Shown: positions 29,361-37,812 of the stretch, in pieces
Layout: each line of letters begins with the position of its first letter
How positions within the stretch are numbered: position 1 is the first letter of the stretch
Origin: Bacteroides sp.
GTDB lineage: Bacteria > Bacillota > Clostridia > Lachnospirales > Lachnospiraceae
Assembly: GCA_023666705.1 (NCBI GenBank)
Contig: JAMPBO010000005.1
Span: forward strand, 62,001-126,000
Length of the DNA: 64,000 bases
Direction: 5' to 3'
Program-made: the position numbers and the translations under genes
The notes under the pieces: model-generated
The model's database searches: none
Told to the model about the DNA's origin: nothing
Seen by the model: only the letters and a program-made list of their open reading frames with translations

Positions 29361-30446
29361 ATGAGTGAGAAATTAAAGGTTGGCATACTTGGTGGAACGG
29401 GAATGGTAGGACAGCGTTTTATTGCGTTGCTTGAAAATCATCCGTGGTTTGAGGTTACAACAATTGCAGCAAGTCCGAGAAGTGCAGGAAAAACATATGA
29501 GGAGGCAGTGGGTGACAGATGGAAAATGACAACGCCGATGCCGGAGGCAGTGAAAAAGCTTGTTGTATACAATGTAAATGAGGTTGAAAAGGTAGCCTCC
29601 ACAGTGGATTTTGTTTTTTCTGCCGTTGATATGTCCAAGGATGAGATAAAGGCAATCGAGGAGGAGTATGCTAAAACGGAAACTCCTGTTGTATCAAACA
29701 ACAGTGCTCACAGATGGACGCCTGACGTACCGATGGTAGTACCTGAAATCAATCCTGGGCATATGAAGGTCATTGAGTTTCAGAAGAAGCGTCTTGGAAC
29801 GACAAGGGGCTTTGTTGCAGTGAAGCCAAACTGCTCTATTCAGTCATATGCACCTGTGCTTACCGCATGGAAGGAGTTTGAGCCATATGAGGTTGTTGCA
29901 ACAACCTATCAGGCTATTTCAGGAGCAGGAAAGACCTTTAAGGACTGGCCTGAAATGGAGGGAAATATTATTCCGTTTATCGGCGGCGAGGAGGAAAAAT
30001 CTGAAAAGGAACCGCTTAGAATTTGGGGCGAGATTAAGGACGGCGTGATTGTTCCTGCCGATGACATAAAGATTACCTGCCAATGTATCAGGGTTCCTGT
30101 TTTAAACGGACATACGGCGGCAGTATTTGTTAAGTTTAAGAAAAATCCGACAAAGGAGCAGCTCATTGAAAAGCTTGTAAGCTTTAAAGGTATTCCACAG
30201 GAGCTTCATCTTCCAAGTGCACCAAAGCAGTTTATACAGTACATGGAGGAGGACAACAGACCACAGGTAACCCTTGACGTTGATTTTGAAAACGGAATGG
30301 GAATCAGTGTAGGACGTATCCGTGAGGACAGTATATATGACTGGAAGTTTGTGGGGCTTTCCCACAATACGGTAAGAGGTGCCGCAGGCGGTGCCGTTCT
30401 TTGTGCGGAATTGTTGAAAGCACAGGGATATATTGAAAAAAAATAA
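29361..30446 (+). CDS. asd: Aspartate-semialdehyde dehydrogenase
   Basis: 361 residues; reduces aspartyl phosphate to the semialdehyde for lysine, threonine, methionine and isoleucine. NADP loop GILGGTGMVGQRF; catalytic Cys in KPNCSIQSY; His in RVPVLNGHTAAVFVKF. The length and motifs fit the archaeal/fungal-type Asd rather than the enterobacterial type. It ends the amino-acid gene series; a promoter overlapping its 3' end starts the next unit. Confidence 0.96.
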   Translation: MSEKLKVGILGGTGMVGQRFIALLENHPWFEVTTIAASPRSAGKTYEEAVGDRWKMTTPMPEAVKKLVVYNVNEVEKVASTVDFVFSAVDMSKDEIKAIEEEYAKTETPVVSNNSAHRWTPDVPMVVPEINPGHMKVIEFQKKRLGTTRGFVAVKPNCSIQSYAPVLTAWKEFEPYEVVATTYQAISGAGKTFKDWPEMEGNIIPFIGGEEEKSEKEPLRIWGEIKDGVIVPADDIKITCQCIRVPVLNGHTAAVFVKFKKNPTKEQLIEKLVSFKGIPQELHLPSAPKQFIQYMEEDNRPQVTLDVDFENGMGISVGRIREDSIYDWKFVGLSHNTVRGAAGGAVLCAELLKAQGYIEKK

Positions 30447-30461
30447 AAAATATGGTAAGAT
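30433..30461 (+). promoter_or_regulatory. Promoter overlapping the end of asd
   Basis: TTGAAA 30433-30438, 17-nt spacer, TAAGAT 30456-30461 with a TGG extended -10. It begins within the last codons of asd and would drive the genes from 30519. Confidence 0.55.
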
Positions 30462-30518
30462 ACAACTAATTTTCTAGGATTTGACAATGACAAATGTATT
30501 GAGGAGGGAATTTTTAAC

Positions 30519-31085
30519 ATGAAGAAGTTAGTGCTTGTAACATCCCCACCAGCGTGTGGAAAGACATTTATTTCCAGAAAGCTTGCGAAGGCTCTTACAA
30601 ACTGTGTGTATTTGGACAAGGATACATTAATTGTGCTTTCCAAGCAGATATTTAAAGTAGCAGGAGAGGAGTACAATCGTTCTTCTGATTTCTTCCAGAG
30701 GGAAATTAGAGATTACGAATATTACGCAGTGTTGGATTTCGCATTTGAAGCACTGGAATATAACGATACTGTTTTGATTAATGCTCCTTTTACAGATGAA
30801 ATCAGGGATAATGAATACCTTGATAAGCTGAGAGGAAAGCTTAAGGAAAAGGATGCTGAGCTGTTTGTGGTATGGGTACACACGGATGTTGAGGTTTGTC
30901 ATCAGAGAATGATTAAGCGTGCATCCGACCGTGATTCATGGAAGCTCGCACACTGGGATGAGTACATTTCAACCCAGAATTTTAAACAGCCGGACAATAT
31001 TCCGGAGCTTTTTGTGTTTAACAACTCGTCCGAGGAGGATTACAAGAAGTCTATAGATTCTGCAGTTAAGGCAATCAGAGGTTAA
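30519..31085 (+). CDS. P-loop ATP-binding kinase-like protein (AAA_33/zeta-like)
   Basis: 188 residues. Walker A is SPPACGKTF at 9-17; a downstream DKD (residues 36-38) and the R-rich stretch QRMIKRASDRD fit small-molecule or nucleoside kinases of the AAA_33/zeta-toxin-like fold. No partner antitoxin gene is present, so a toxin role is unlikely. It is followed after 36 nt by the DUF1015 gene. The substrate is unknown. Confidence 0.8.
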   Translation: MKKLVLVTSPPACGKTFISRKLAKALTNCVYLDKDTLIVLSKQIFKVAGEEYNRSSDFFQREIRDYEYYAVLDFAFEALEYNDTVLINAPFTDEIRDNEYLDKLRGKLKEKDAELFVVWVHTDVEVCHQRMIKRASDRDSWKLAHWDEYISTQNFKQPDNIPELFVFNNSSEEDYKKSIDSAVKAIRG

Positions 31086-31121
31086 TGCTAAATAAAAGAC
31101 AAGGATTAGGAGAGAAATCGG

Positions 31122-32354
31122 ATGGCAACCATAAAACCATTTTTGGCATTCAGACCGGGAAAAGATATAGTAGATAAGGTGGCAGCACTTCCATATGATG
31201 TGTATAACCGTGAGGAAGCAAAGGAAGTGGTAAGGAATAACCCATTATCGTTTTTGCGGATTGACAGGGCAGAGACTGCATTTGATGATTCTGTCGATAC
31301 GTATGCACCTTGTGTATATGCCAAGGCGAAAGAGCTTTTGGATGACATGATAAGCAAACAGGAATATATACAGGATGAAAAGCCTATGTATTATATTTAT
31401 GAGCTTATTATGGATGGACGCAGCCAGACCGGTATTGTTGCATGTGCATCCATAGACGATTACATAAACGGGGTTATCAAGAAGCATGAGAATACAAGGG
31501 CAGATAAGGAACAGGACAGAATTACCCATGTAGATACATGCAATGCCCAGACTGGTCCGATTTTTCTTGCTTACCGTGCACAGGCATCTATAGACAATAT
31601 CGTCAACAAAATTAAATCAGAAGAACCGGAATACAGCTTTGTATCCGAGGATAAAATAGTCCACAATGTATGGCTTGTTACAGAGGATGAGGATATTAAG
31701 CAGATTGAAACAGCATTTTCGGATATGTCACAAATTTATATTGCAGATGGTCACCACAGGGCGGCATCTGCAATTAAGGTAGGCTTAAAGAGAAGAGGTG
31801 AAGCTGTCGTTTGTGATGACCATGCGGAATATAATTTCTTTTTGTCAGTATTGTTTCCTGACAATCAGCTTAAGATATTGCCGTATAACAGAGTTGTAAG
31901 TGACCTAAATGGATATAATAGGGATGAGTTTATTGAAAAAATATCTTCAAGTTTTCAGGTTGAGAAGGTAGGTCAGCCTTTTTTGCCGAATGAAAAATGT
32001 ACCTTTGGTATGTATCTTGAAGGTAGCTGGTATAAGCTTACTGCAAATGACGGAATAAAATCGAAAGACCCCGTTGCAGGCTTGGATGTATCAATATTGC
32101 AGGATTACCTGCTTTGTCCTGTTCTTGGCATTGAAGATCCAAGAGTTGACAGGCGTATTGATTTTGTAGGAGGAATCAGAGGTCTTGATGAATTGGAACG
32201 ACGTGCTGATTCGGACATGAAGGTCGCATTTTCCATGTATCCAACATCAATTAAGGAATTGTTTGATGTGGCGGATGCAGGAATGTTAATGCCTCCTAAA
32301 TCAACATGGTTTGAACCAAAGCTACGAAGCGGAATATTTATACATAAACTGTAG
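31122..32354 (+). CDS. DUF1015 family protein
   Basis: 410 residues, full family length. It opens IKPFLAFRPGKDIVDKVAALPYDVYN, and the family-defining IYIADGHHRAASA motif is present in the middle. No TM segment or signal, so cytoplasmic. DUF1015 genes are often next to serC and serA in Clostridia, as here within 2 kb, which hints at a serine or phosphoserine link; biochemical function is unproven. It overlaps no gene and is followed by glgB after 18 nt. Confidence 0.93.
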   Translation: MATIKPFLAFRPGKDIVDKVAALPYDVYNREEAKEVVRNNPLSFLRIDRAETAFDDSVDTYAPCVYAKAKELLDDMISKQEYIQDEKPMYYIYELIMDGRSQTGIVACASIDDYINGVIKKHENTRADKEQDRITHVDTCNAQTGPIFLAYRAQASIDNIVNKIKSEEPEYSFVSEDKIVHNVWLVTEDEDIKQIETAFSDMSQIYIADGHHRAASAIKVGLKRRGEAVVCDDHAEYNFFLSVLFPDNQLKILPYNRVVSDLNGYNRDEFIEKISSSFQVEKVGQPFLPNEKCTFGMYLEGSWYKLTANDGIKSKDPVAGLDVSILQDYLLCPVLGIEDPRVDRRIDFVGGIRGLDELERRADSDMKVAFSMYPTSIKELFDVADAGMLMPPKSTWFEPKLRSGIFIHKL

Positions 32355-32372
32355 GGGAGGAGGAGAAAAAAT

Positions 32373-34580
32373 ATGTCCAAAAGAAAAGAAGTGTTTGCGA
32401 TAAACTGGATGGAAGTTGATGCCATCGTTTCAGGCAGACACAATAATCCACATCACATTCTTGGTATGCATGAATGTATCGATGATGTATATATAAACGC
32501 GTATCTTCCGGATGCGAAGGTAGTTACTGCCATAGACTCCTCATCGGGGAAAAAATATACCCTTGTATCAGATCGGGTAGAAGGCTTTTTCTCGGTTGTT
32601 ATAAAAGACAGACGGAGCTTTTCATACAAGCTCAATGTAAAGTTTAATAGCGGCGAGGAAATTACTTATATTGACCCATATATTTTTGAACCAGTAATTG
32701 ACCCTATCGATGTGAGTCTTTTTAACGAGGGCAAGCATTATAAAATATACGAAAAGATGGGTGCTCATGCAATGACGGTGGATGGCGTTGCAGGTGTTTT
32801 GTTTTCTGTTTGGGCACCAAATGCAGAGAGAGTATCGGTAGTAGGAAATTTCAATCATTGGGATGGAAGAAGACATCCGATGAGAAAGCTGGACTATTCA
32901 GGTATATTTGAGCTTTTTATACCGGGAAAGTTTGTAGGAGAAATCTATAAGTATGAAATATGTGCCAAGTCCGGCAATGTATTTATGAAAAGTGACCCAT
33001 ATGCATTTTCCAGTGAGGTAAGACCTGCAAATGCGTCTAAGATTGTTGACCTTACCTACAAGTGGAAGGACAGTGCATGGATGACGAACCGTGAAAAGAC
33101 AAACAAGGTAAGTCAGCCTATATCAATCTATGAAATGCATCTTGGTGCATGGAAGAAGCCGGATGATGGACGTGAGTTTTACGGATACAGGGATATAGCG
33201 GTCAGACTTGCCGATTATTTAAATATGATGAATTATAATTATGTGGAGTTGATGCCCGTTATGGAGCATCCGTATGATCCATCATGGGGATATCAGGTTA
33301 CGGGGTATTATGCACCTACGTCAAGATATGGAGATCCTGCGGATTTCATGTATTTTGTTGATTATCTTCATGGCAAGGGTATTGGCGTCATTATTGACTG
33401 GGTGCCTGCACATTTTCCAAAGGATTCCCATGGATTGGGTAATTTTGACGGTACACATTTATATGAACATGATGACCCAAGAAAAGGAGAACATCCACAT
33501 TGGGGTACTTATATATTTAATTATGGAAGAAATGAGGTTCGGAATTTCCTTGTTGCAAATGCACTTTACTGGGCAGATAAATATCACATAGATGGTATAA
33601 GAATGGATGCGGTTGCCTCCATGCTTTACCTTGATTATGGCAGGGAAAACGGTCAGTGGATTCCAAACGAATATGGCGGAAATGAAAATTTTGAGGCAAT
33701 TGATTTCATAAAAGAAGTAAACAGAAAAATGCACGAAGATTACAAGGGTGTAATGATGATTGCAGAGGAGTCCACAGCGTGGCCGATGATGACCCATCCG
33801 GTAGAGGAGGGCGGACTTGGATTTGATTTCAAGTGGAATATGGGCTGGATGAACGATTTCTTAAACTATATTCAGCTTGACCCACTGTACAGAAAATACC
33901 ACCATAATGAGCTTACCTTCAGTATGGTATATGAATATAGCGAAAACTTTATGCTTGTACTTTCCCATGATGAGGTTGTACATGAAAAGGGTTCCATGAT
34001 TAGTAAAATGCCTGGCGGATATGAGGATAAATTCTCAAATCTTCGTGTTGCCTATGGATATATGATGACACACCCGGGCAAAAAACTTTTGTTCATGGGA
34101 CAGGAGATTGCACAATTTGCAGAGTTTAACGAGGCACAGGAGGTTGACTGGTCATTATTTGAGTTTGATGCTCATGTATTTATGCAGGGGTATGTTAAGG
34201 AGCTTAACAGACTGTATCAGACGGAGCCTGCACTTTATGAGCTTGACGGTAATCCTGAGGGCTTTTTATGGTTAAACAACAGCAGTGCAAATGCAAGCCT
34301 GTTATCTTATATCAGGCGGGGAAAGAAAGAGGAAGACACGCTTGTTGTGATATGTAACTTTACGCCGATTGAACATAAGGCCTATAAGCTGGGGGTTCCG
34401 TCAGGTGGAAAATGGCAGGAGATATTTTCCAGCGACAATGCAAAATATGGCGGCGAAGGCAGAAACAACAAGGTGGCAAAGCAGGCAAAGAAGGAAGACT
34501 GTGACGGTCAGGAGCATTATGTTTCCGTAAATGTGCCACCACTATCAATCAGTGTATTTAAGAAAAAGATGCTCAAATAA
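32373..34580 (+). CDS. glgB: 1,4-alpha-glucan (glycogen) branching enzyme
   Basis: 735 residues. An N-terminal extra domain and a CBM48 module (VWAPNAERVSVVGNFNHWDG) precede the GH13 barrel. Conserved regions: DWVPAHFP, GIRMDAVASMLYLDYGRENG (nucleophile Asp), AEESTAWP (acid Glu), LSHDEVVHEKGSM. It makes alpha-1,6 branches in glycogen. No other glycogen gene lies in the window. The chain ends SISVFKKKMLK, with a terminator right after. Confidence 0.97.
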   Translation: MSKRKEVFAINWMEVDAIVSGRHNNPHHILGMHECIDDVYINAYLPDAKVVTAIDSSSGKKYTLVSDRVEGFFSVVIKDRRSFSYKLNVKFNSGEEITYIDPYIFEPVIDPIDVSLFNEGKHYKIYEKMGAHAMTVDGVAGVLFSVWAPNAERVSVVGNFNHWDGRRHPMRKLDYSGIFELFIPGKFVGEIYKYEICAKSGNVFMKSDPYAFSSEVRPANASKIVDLTYKWKDSAWMTNREKTNKVSQPISIYEMHLGAWKKPDDGREFYGYRDIAVRLADYLNMMNYNYVELMPVMEHPYDPSWGYQVTGYYAPTSRYGDPADFMYFVDYLHGKGIGVIIDWVPAHFPKDSHGLGNFDGTHLYEHDDPRKGEHPHWGTYIFNYGRNEVRNFLVANALYWADKYHIDGIRMDAVASMLYLDYGRENGQWIPNEYGGNENFEAIDFIKEVNRKMHEDYKGVMMIAEESTAWPMMTHPVEEGGLGFDFKWNMGWMNDFLNYIQLDPLYRKYHHNELTFSMVYEYSENFMLVLSHDEVVHEKGSMISKMPGGYEDKFSNLRVAYGYMMTHPGKKLLFMGQEIAQFAEFNEAQEVDWSLFEFDAHVFMQGYVKELNRLYQTEPALYELDGNPEGFLWLNNSSANASLLSYIRRGKKEEDTLVVICNFTPIEHKAYKLGVPSGGKWQEIFSSDNAKYGGEGRNNKVAKQAKKEDCDGQEHYVSVNVPPLSISVFKKKMLK

Positions 34581-34594
34581 AATTGTGGACGGAT

Positions 34595-34633
34595 AACCGG
34601 GAGACTGCCAAGGAGGCGGATTCCCGGTTTTTA
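34595..34633 (+). terminator. Terminator after glgB
   Basis: AACCGGGA (34595-34602) pairs with TCCCGGTT (34622-34629), with a GC-rich inner loop, followed by a short T-rich run. It lies 15 nt after the glgB stop. Confidence 0.85.
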
Positions 34634-34644
34634 ATTTCGTCCTA

Positions 34645-34673
34645 TTGACAACAAAATAAATGTTCATTATGAT
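34645..34673 (+). promoter_or_regulatory. Promoter for VOC/GNAT genes
   Basis: TTGACA 34645-34650, 17-nt spacer, TATGAT 34668-34673, just after the glgB terminator and about 29 nt before the next start. Confidence 0.75.
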
Positions 34674-34701
34674 TTAACTATCGTTATTAGGAGGCAGGCA
34701 T

Positions 34702-35085
34702 ATGAGGATAGAGCATGTTGCCATGTATGTAAATGATTTAGAGGGCACAAGAGAATTTTTTGAAACGTATTTGGGTGCATCGGCAAATACGATGTATCAT
34801 AACAAAACAACTGATTTTAAATCATATTTCCTTGCCTTTGACAGTGGGGCTAGGCTTGAAATTATGAGTAAGTCGAATATGGATGATCCGGAGAAGTCCA
34901 TTGCAAGAACAGGGTTGATACATATTGCATTTAGCGTAGGAAGCAAGGAACAGGTTGATTTGCTGACGGCACGGTTAAAGCATGATGGATATGAGGTCGT
35001 CAGTGGACCGAGAACCACAGGGGATGGATATTATGAAAGCCTGATTGTAGCGATTGAGGGAAATCAGATAGAGATAACGGTATAG
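34702..35085 (+). CDS. VOC-superfamily (glyoxalase/bleomycin resistance-like) protein
   Basis: 127 residues, one paired beta-alpha-beta-beta-beta module pair: [20 protein letters not shown] with metal-ligand-type His4, and a second half beginning [16 protein letters not shown] with His, ending GNQIEITV with Glu. These suggest a metal site as in glyoxalase I or fosfomycin/bleomycin-type VOC proteins. Cytoplasmic. The exact substrate cannot be told. Co-directional with a GNAT gene 35 nt downstream. Confidence 0.9.
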   Translation: MRIEHVAMYVNDLEGTREFFETYLGASANTMYHNKTTDFKSYFLAFDSGARLEIMSKSNMDDPEKSIARTGLIHIAFSVGSKEQVDLLTARLKHDGYEVVSGPRTTGDGYYESLIVAIEGNQIEITV

Positions 35086-35120
35086 ATTTTTTTAATCATT
35101 TTGGTTATGGAGGTACATTT

Positions 35121-35582
35121 ATGGCAATTGAATATAAAAGGCTGACAGGGCAGGAATTAGAGGTATTCATTGATATGAGAATTAACCAGCTGCGTGAGGA
35201 AGGTGCAAAAGAAGAGATTGATTTAAAGCCTGCTCTAAGAGATTATTATAACCGGCATATGGCAGACGGCACATTTGTTGCGTGGCTGGCAGTTGACGGA
35301 GACAAAATTGTGGGGACAAGCGGTATCTCCTTTGTGGAAAAACCACCGTATTTTGGATGTCCAAGCGGAAAAATCGCTTTGCTATCAAGTATGTTTACCG
35401 ATAAGAATTACCGGAGACAGGGAATAGCAAAAAAACTGCTTGCTAAGGTTTGTAATGAAGCAGGAGAGTACGGATGTGGAACAGTGCAGATTACAGCGTC
35501 TGACATGGGCGTACTCCTTTATACGGATTTCGGATTTGAGAAGAACGAAAACTTTATGCAGTATAAATTTAGAGATGAGTAA
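35121..35582 (+). CDS. GNAT-family N-acetyltransferase
   Basis: 153 residues. Acetyl-CoA-binding core: LSSMFTDKNYRRQGIAKKLL (motif A, RRQGIA) followed by the C-terminal GVLLYTDFGFEKNENFMQYKF. Substrate unknown. Likely co-transcribed with the VOC gene. Its stop codon borders a repeat region and the palindromic element. Confidence 0.93.
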   Translation: MAIEYKRLTGQELEVFIDMRINQLREEGAKEEIDLKPALRDYYNRHMADGTFVAWLAVDGDKIVGTSGISFVEKPPYFGCPSGKIALLSSMFTDKNYRRQGIAKKLLAKVCNEAGEYGCGTVQITASDMGVLLYTDFGFEKNENFMQYKFRDE

Positions 35583-35604
35583 AACTCATTACTTCTAAAA
35601 ACTA

Positions 35605-35785
35605 GTTGTACAATATGGACAATATCATAAGCAAGGTGCTTTGTATGTCCTAAGGTGGATGCGTAGCAGACAGATTCCTTAGGATCACTCCATCGGTGCT
35701 TAGTGAGGTATTTTCGAACTTAGCACCGTTATGAGCGACAAGCAGCGAAAGCGTGCCTTGCGATGATTTGTCTATATTGTACAAC
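35605..35785. repeat. 181-bp palindromic element, MITE-like or structured repeat
   Basis: Ends are near-perfect inverted repeats of about 33 bp: GTTGTACAATATGGACAA from 35605 and its complement ending at 35785. Inside are two further hairpins, TCCTAAGG (35648-35655) with CCTTAGGA (35677-35684), and CGGTGCT (35694-35700) with AGCACCG (35722-35728). No coding frame. The flanks (35582-35604 and 35785-35815) resemble a continuous sequence at 37730-37779 that lacks the insert. This looks like a filled and an empty site. It could be a non-autonomous mobile element or a structured RNA. Confidence 0.7.
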
Positions 35786-35844
35786 GGACTTTTATGAAAA
35801 TAGAGTTTTGCTCATCCCTAGTATAAATTATAAATGGAGGGAAT

Positions 35845-36708
35845 ATGTTTATAACAAACTTAAGCGATATTGAGAAAAGTAAGCTTGATGTATATATGGA
35901 GAAATTTTTGGATTGGTTAATGGACAAGGCACTTGATGTTTTCATTGCACTGATTTTTATTTTTGTCGGAACAAAGCTTGTAAAGCTTCTGGTTAAGATG
36001 CTGAAACGCTCGTTTAGTAAGGCAGGAATGGAAAGCAGTGTGCTTGGTTTTCTGATATCACTGATAAGGGGAGCACTTTATGCGGTGGTATTTATAATGG
36101 CGGCTGCCATAATGGGATTTCAGGTTACGTCGCTTGTTACAATTCTTGGAACGGCAAGTCTTGCAGTTGGTCTTGCCCTTCAGGGAAGCCTTGCAAATTT
36201 TGCAGGTGGTGTGCTGATTTTGCTTATGAAACCGTTTCGGGTTGGGGATTATATTATTGAGAATGACAAAAAATGTGAGGGAGAGGTTGTGTCAATTGAT
36301 ATTTTTTACACAAAGCTCAAGACCTATGATAACAAAATTGTTGTTATCCCAAACGGAAACATTACAGCAAATTCCCTTATAAATTTAACCGCTGAGAGCG
36401 TGAGAAAGCTGGACATAACCGTAGGGGTGGCTTACGACTCTGATATAAAGCTTGTTAAGACAGTGCTTGAAAATATTATGAAAGCAAATGAATATTATGA
36501 GGAAGATGAGGAGGCAAATGTATTTGTCAGCTCCTTTGGGGAGAGTGCCATTATCATGGGAGTACGTTTTTATGTAAAAACGGAAAACTATTGGCAGGCA
36601 AAATGGGATGTGACGGAACAAATAAAGCTGGAGTTTGACTGCAATAACATTTCAATCCCATATAACCAGTTGGAGGTTAAGGTAACCCAGTCCAATGATG
36701 AAACATAG
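35845..36708 (+). CDS. Small-conductance mechanosensitive channel (MscS family)
   Basis: 287 residues. Three TM segments (about 26-50, 65-90, 96-125); the pore helix region LGTASLAVGLALQGSLANFAGGVLILLMKPFRVGDYI is the MscS hallmark with its Gly/Ala packing. The beta domain (KTYDNKIVVIPNGNI) and the alpha/beta C-terminal domain follow. It protects against osmotic downshock in the membrane. Ribosome site GGAGGG. Placed after the palindromic element, which may affect its expression. Confidence 0.95.
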   Translation: MFITNLSDIEKSKLDVYMEKFLDWLMDKALDVFIALIFIFVGTKLVKLLVKMLKRSFSKAGMESSVLGFLISLIRGALYAVVFIMAAAIMGFQVTSLVTILGTASLAVGLALQGSLANFAGGVLILLMKPFRVGDYIIENDKKCEGEVVSIDIFYTKLKTYDNKIVVIPNGNITANSLINLTAESVRKLDITVGVAYDSDIKLVKTVLENIMKANEYYEEDEEANVFVSSFGESAIIMGVRFYVKTENYWQAKWDVTEQIKLEFDCNNISIPYNQLEVKVTQSNDET

Positions 36709-36747
36709 CTTAAGGAATAAAAAAATTAGTACATATTTCCAAAATAG

Positions 36748-36756
36748 TGTTATAAT
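36748..36756 (+). promoter_or_regulatory. Extended -10 promoter for cysK
   Basis: TGT-TATAAT, a perfect extended -10, 27 nt before the cysK start. The -35 region (AGTACA at 36728) is poor, as is usual for extended -10 promoters. Confidence 0.6.
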
Positions 36757-36783
36757 ATCTTAGAAAAAATAAAAAGAGGCAGA

Positions 36784-37695
36784 ATGACAATGTATTACAA
36801 TAACATATTAGATTTAATCGGAGAGACACCTCTCATGTGTCTCAAGGAAACGACGGGACTTAACATATATGCAAAGGCAGAATTTTTAAATCCCGGCGGA
36901 AGCATTAAGGACAGAATTGCGAAAAATATGCTTGAGGTGGCGGAGCGTGAGGGAAAGCTGAAACCGGGCATGACCATCATTGAGCCGACAAGCGGCAATA
37001 CAGGTATTGGACTTGCACTTTGCGGTGTGAGAAAAGGCTATAAGGTTATTATTGTGATGCCTGAAAATATGAGCGAGGAACGAAAGAAGATTATAAAGGC
37101 TTTAGGTGCAGAGCTTATTTTAACAGAGCCGAAGCTTAGCATCGGTGGTTCCGTTGACGAGGCGACAAGACTTTGCAAAAAAGACCCTGAACAATATTTT
37201 ATGCCGCAGCAGTTTGAAAATCCGGCAAACCCCGATATTCACTATAAAACAACAGCAGTGGAGCTTTCAAATCAGCTTGGGAAAACGGTTGATGTGTATG
37301 TGTCAGGTATCGGAAGCGGAGGCACGCTTGCAGGCGTATCTAAGTACCTATTGGAGAAAAATCCTGACACTAAGATTGTGGCAGTGGAGCCAAAGAATGT
37401 GTCGGCACTCTTAGGGGATGAGCCGGGACTTCATCAGATACAGGGAATTGGGGACGGCTTTATACCTGCAATTCTTGACACAAGTATTATAACAGATATT
37501 GTTGAGGTTACGGATGACGATGCAATCAATACGGCAAGGGAGCTTGCAAGGGTTCAGGGGCTTCTTGTGGGAACATCCTCAGGAGCCAATGTATGGGCTG
37601 CCATGGAGATGGCAAAAAAATATGGCTCTGACAAGGTGATAGCGACCATACTCCCTGACAGGGTTGAACGATATTTCAGCACGTCGCTTATATAA
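36784..37695 (+). CDS. cysK: Cysteine synthase (O-acetylserine sulfhydrylase)
   Basis: 303 residues; PLP enzyme that makes cysteine from O-acetylserine and sulfide. The PLP Lys is in NPGGSIKDRIAKNM; the substrate loop is EPTSGNTGIGLAL; the PLP-phosphate loop is SGIGSGGTLAGVSKYL; the C-terminal GTSSGANVWAA and DRVERYFST are standard. ATG 36784 or 36790 could be used; GAGG suits both. Its own promoter lies directly upstream. Confidence 0.97.
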   Translation: MTMYYNNILDLIGETPLMCLKETTGLNIYAKAEFLNPGGSIKDRIAKNMLEVAEREGKLKPGMTIIEPTSGNTGIGLALCGVRKGYKVIIVMPENMSEERKKIIKALGAELILTEPKLSIGGSVDEATRLCKKDPEQYFMPQQFENPANPDIHYKTTAVELSNQLGKTVDVYVSGIGSGGTLAGVSKYLLEKNPDTKIVAVEPKNVSALLGDEPGLHQIQGIGDGFIPAILDTSIITDIVEVTDDDAINTARELARVQGLLVGTSSGANVWAAMEMAKKYGSDKVIATILPDRVERYFSTSLI

Positions 37696-37727
37696 AAATA
37701 AATTTTTATTACACGATATGACAATAA

Positions 37728-37779
37728 ACAAACGCATTACTTCAAAAACGAGCGTTTGTGAAAACAGAGTTTTGCTTAT
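37728..37779. repeat. Short dispersed repeat, apparent empty site of the 35605 element
   Basis: This 50-nt sequence aligns with the flanks on both sides of the 181-bp element: CATTACTTC and AAAAC before, GAAAACAGAGTTTTGCT after. It also contains its own inverted repeat, ACAAACGC (37728-37735) with GCGTTTGT (37752-37759). It lies between cysK and the CobW gene. The alignment is by eye. Confidence 0.6.
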
Positions 37780-37812
37780 GGCTAAATATATACAATATGG
37801 AGGTTTTATAAA

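Noticed and set aside
30519-31085. Zeta-type toxin of a toxin-antitoxin pair
   Set aside because: No antitoxin-like small gene is adjacent and the context is metabolic; a general kinase-like ATPase is safer.
37728-37759. Inverted repeat upstream of the CobW gene as a Zur box
   Set aside because: Arms ACAAACGC/GCGTTTGT with a 16-nt spacer do not resemble known Zur or Fur boxes, and a related sequence lies upstream of mscS, so a dispersed repeat explains it better.
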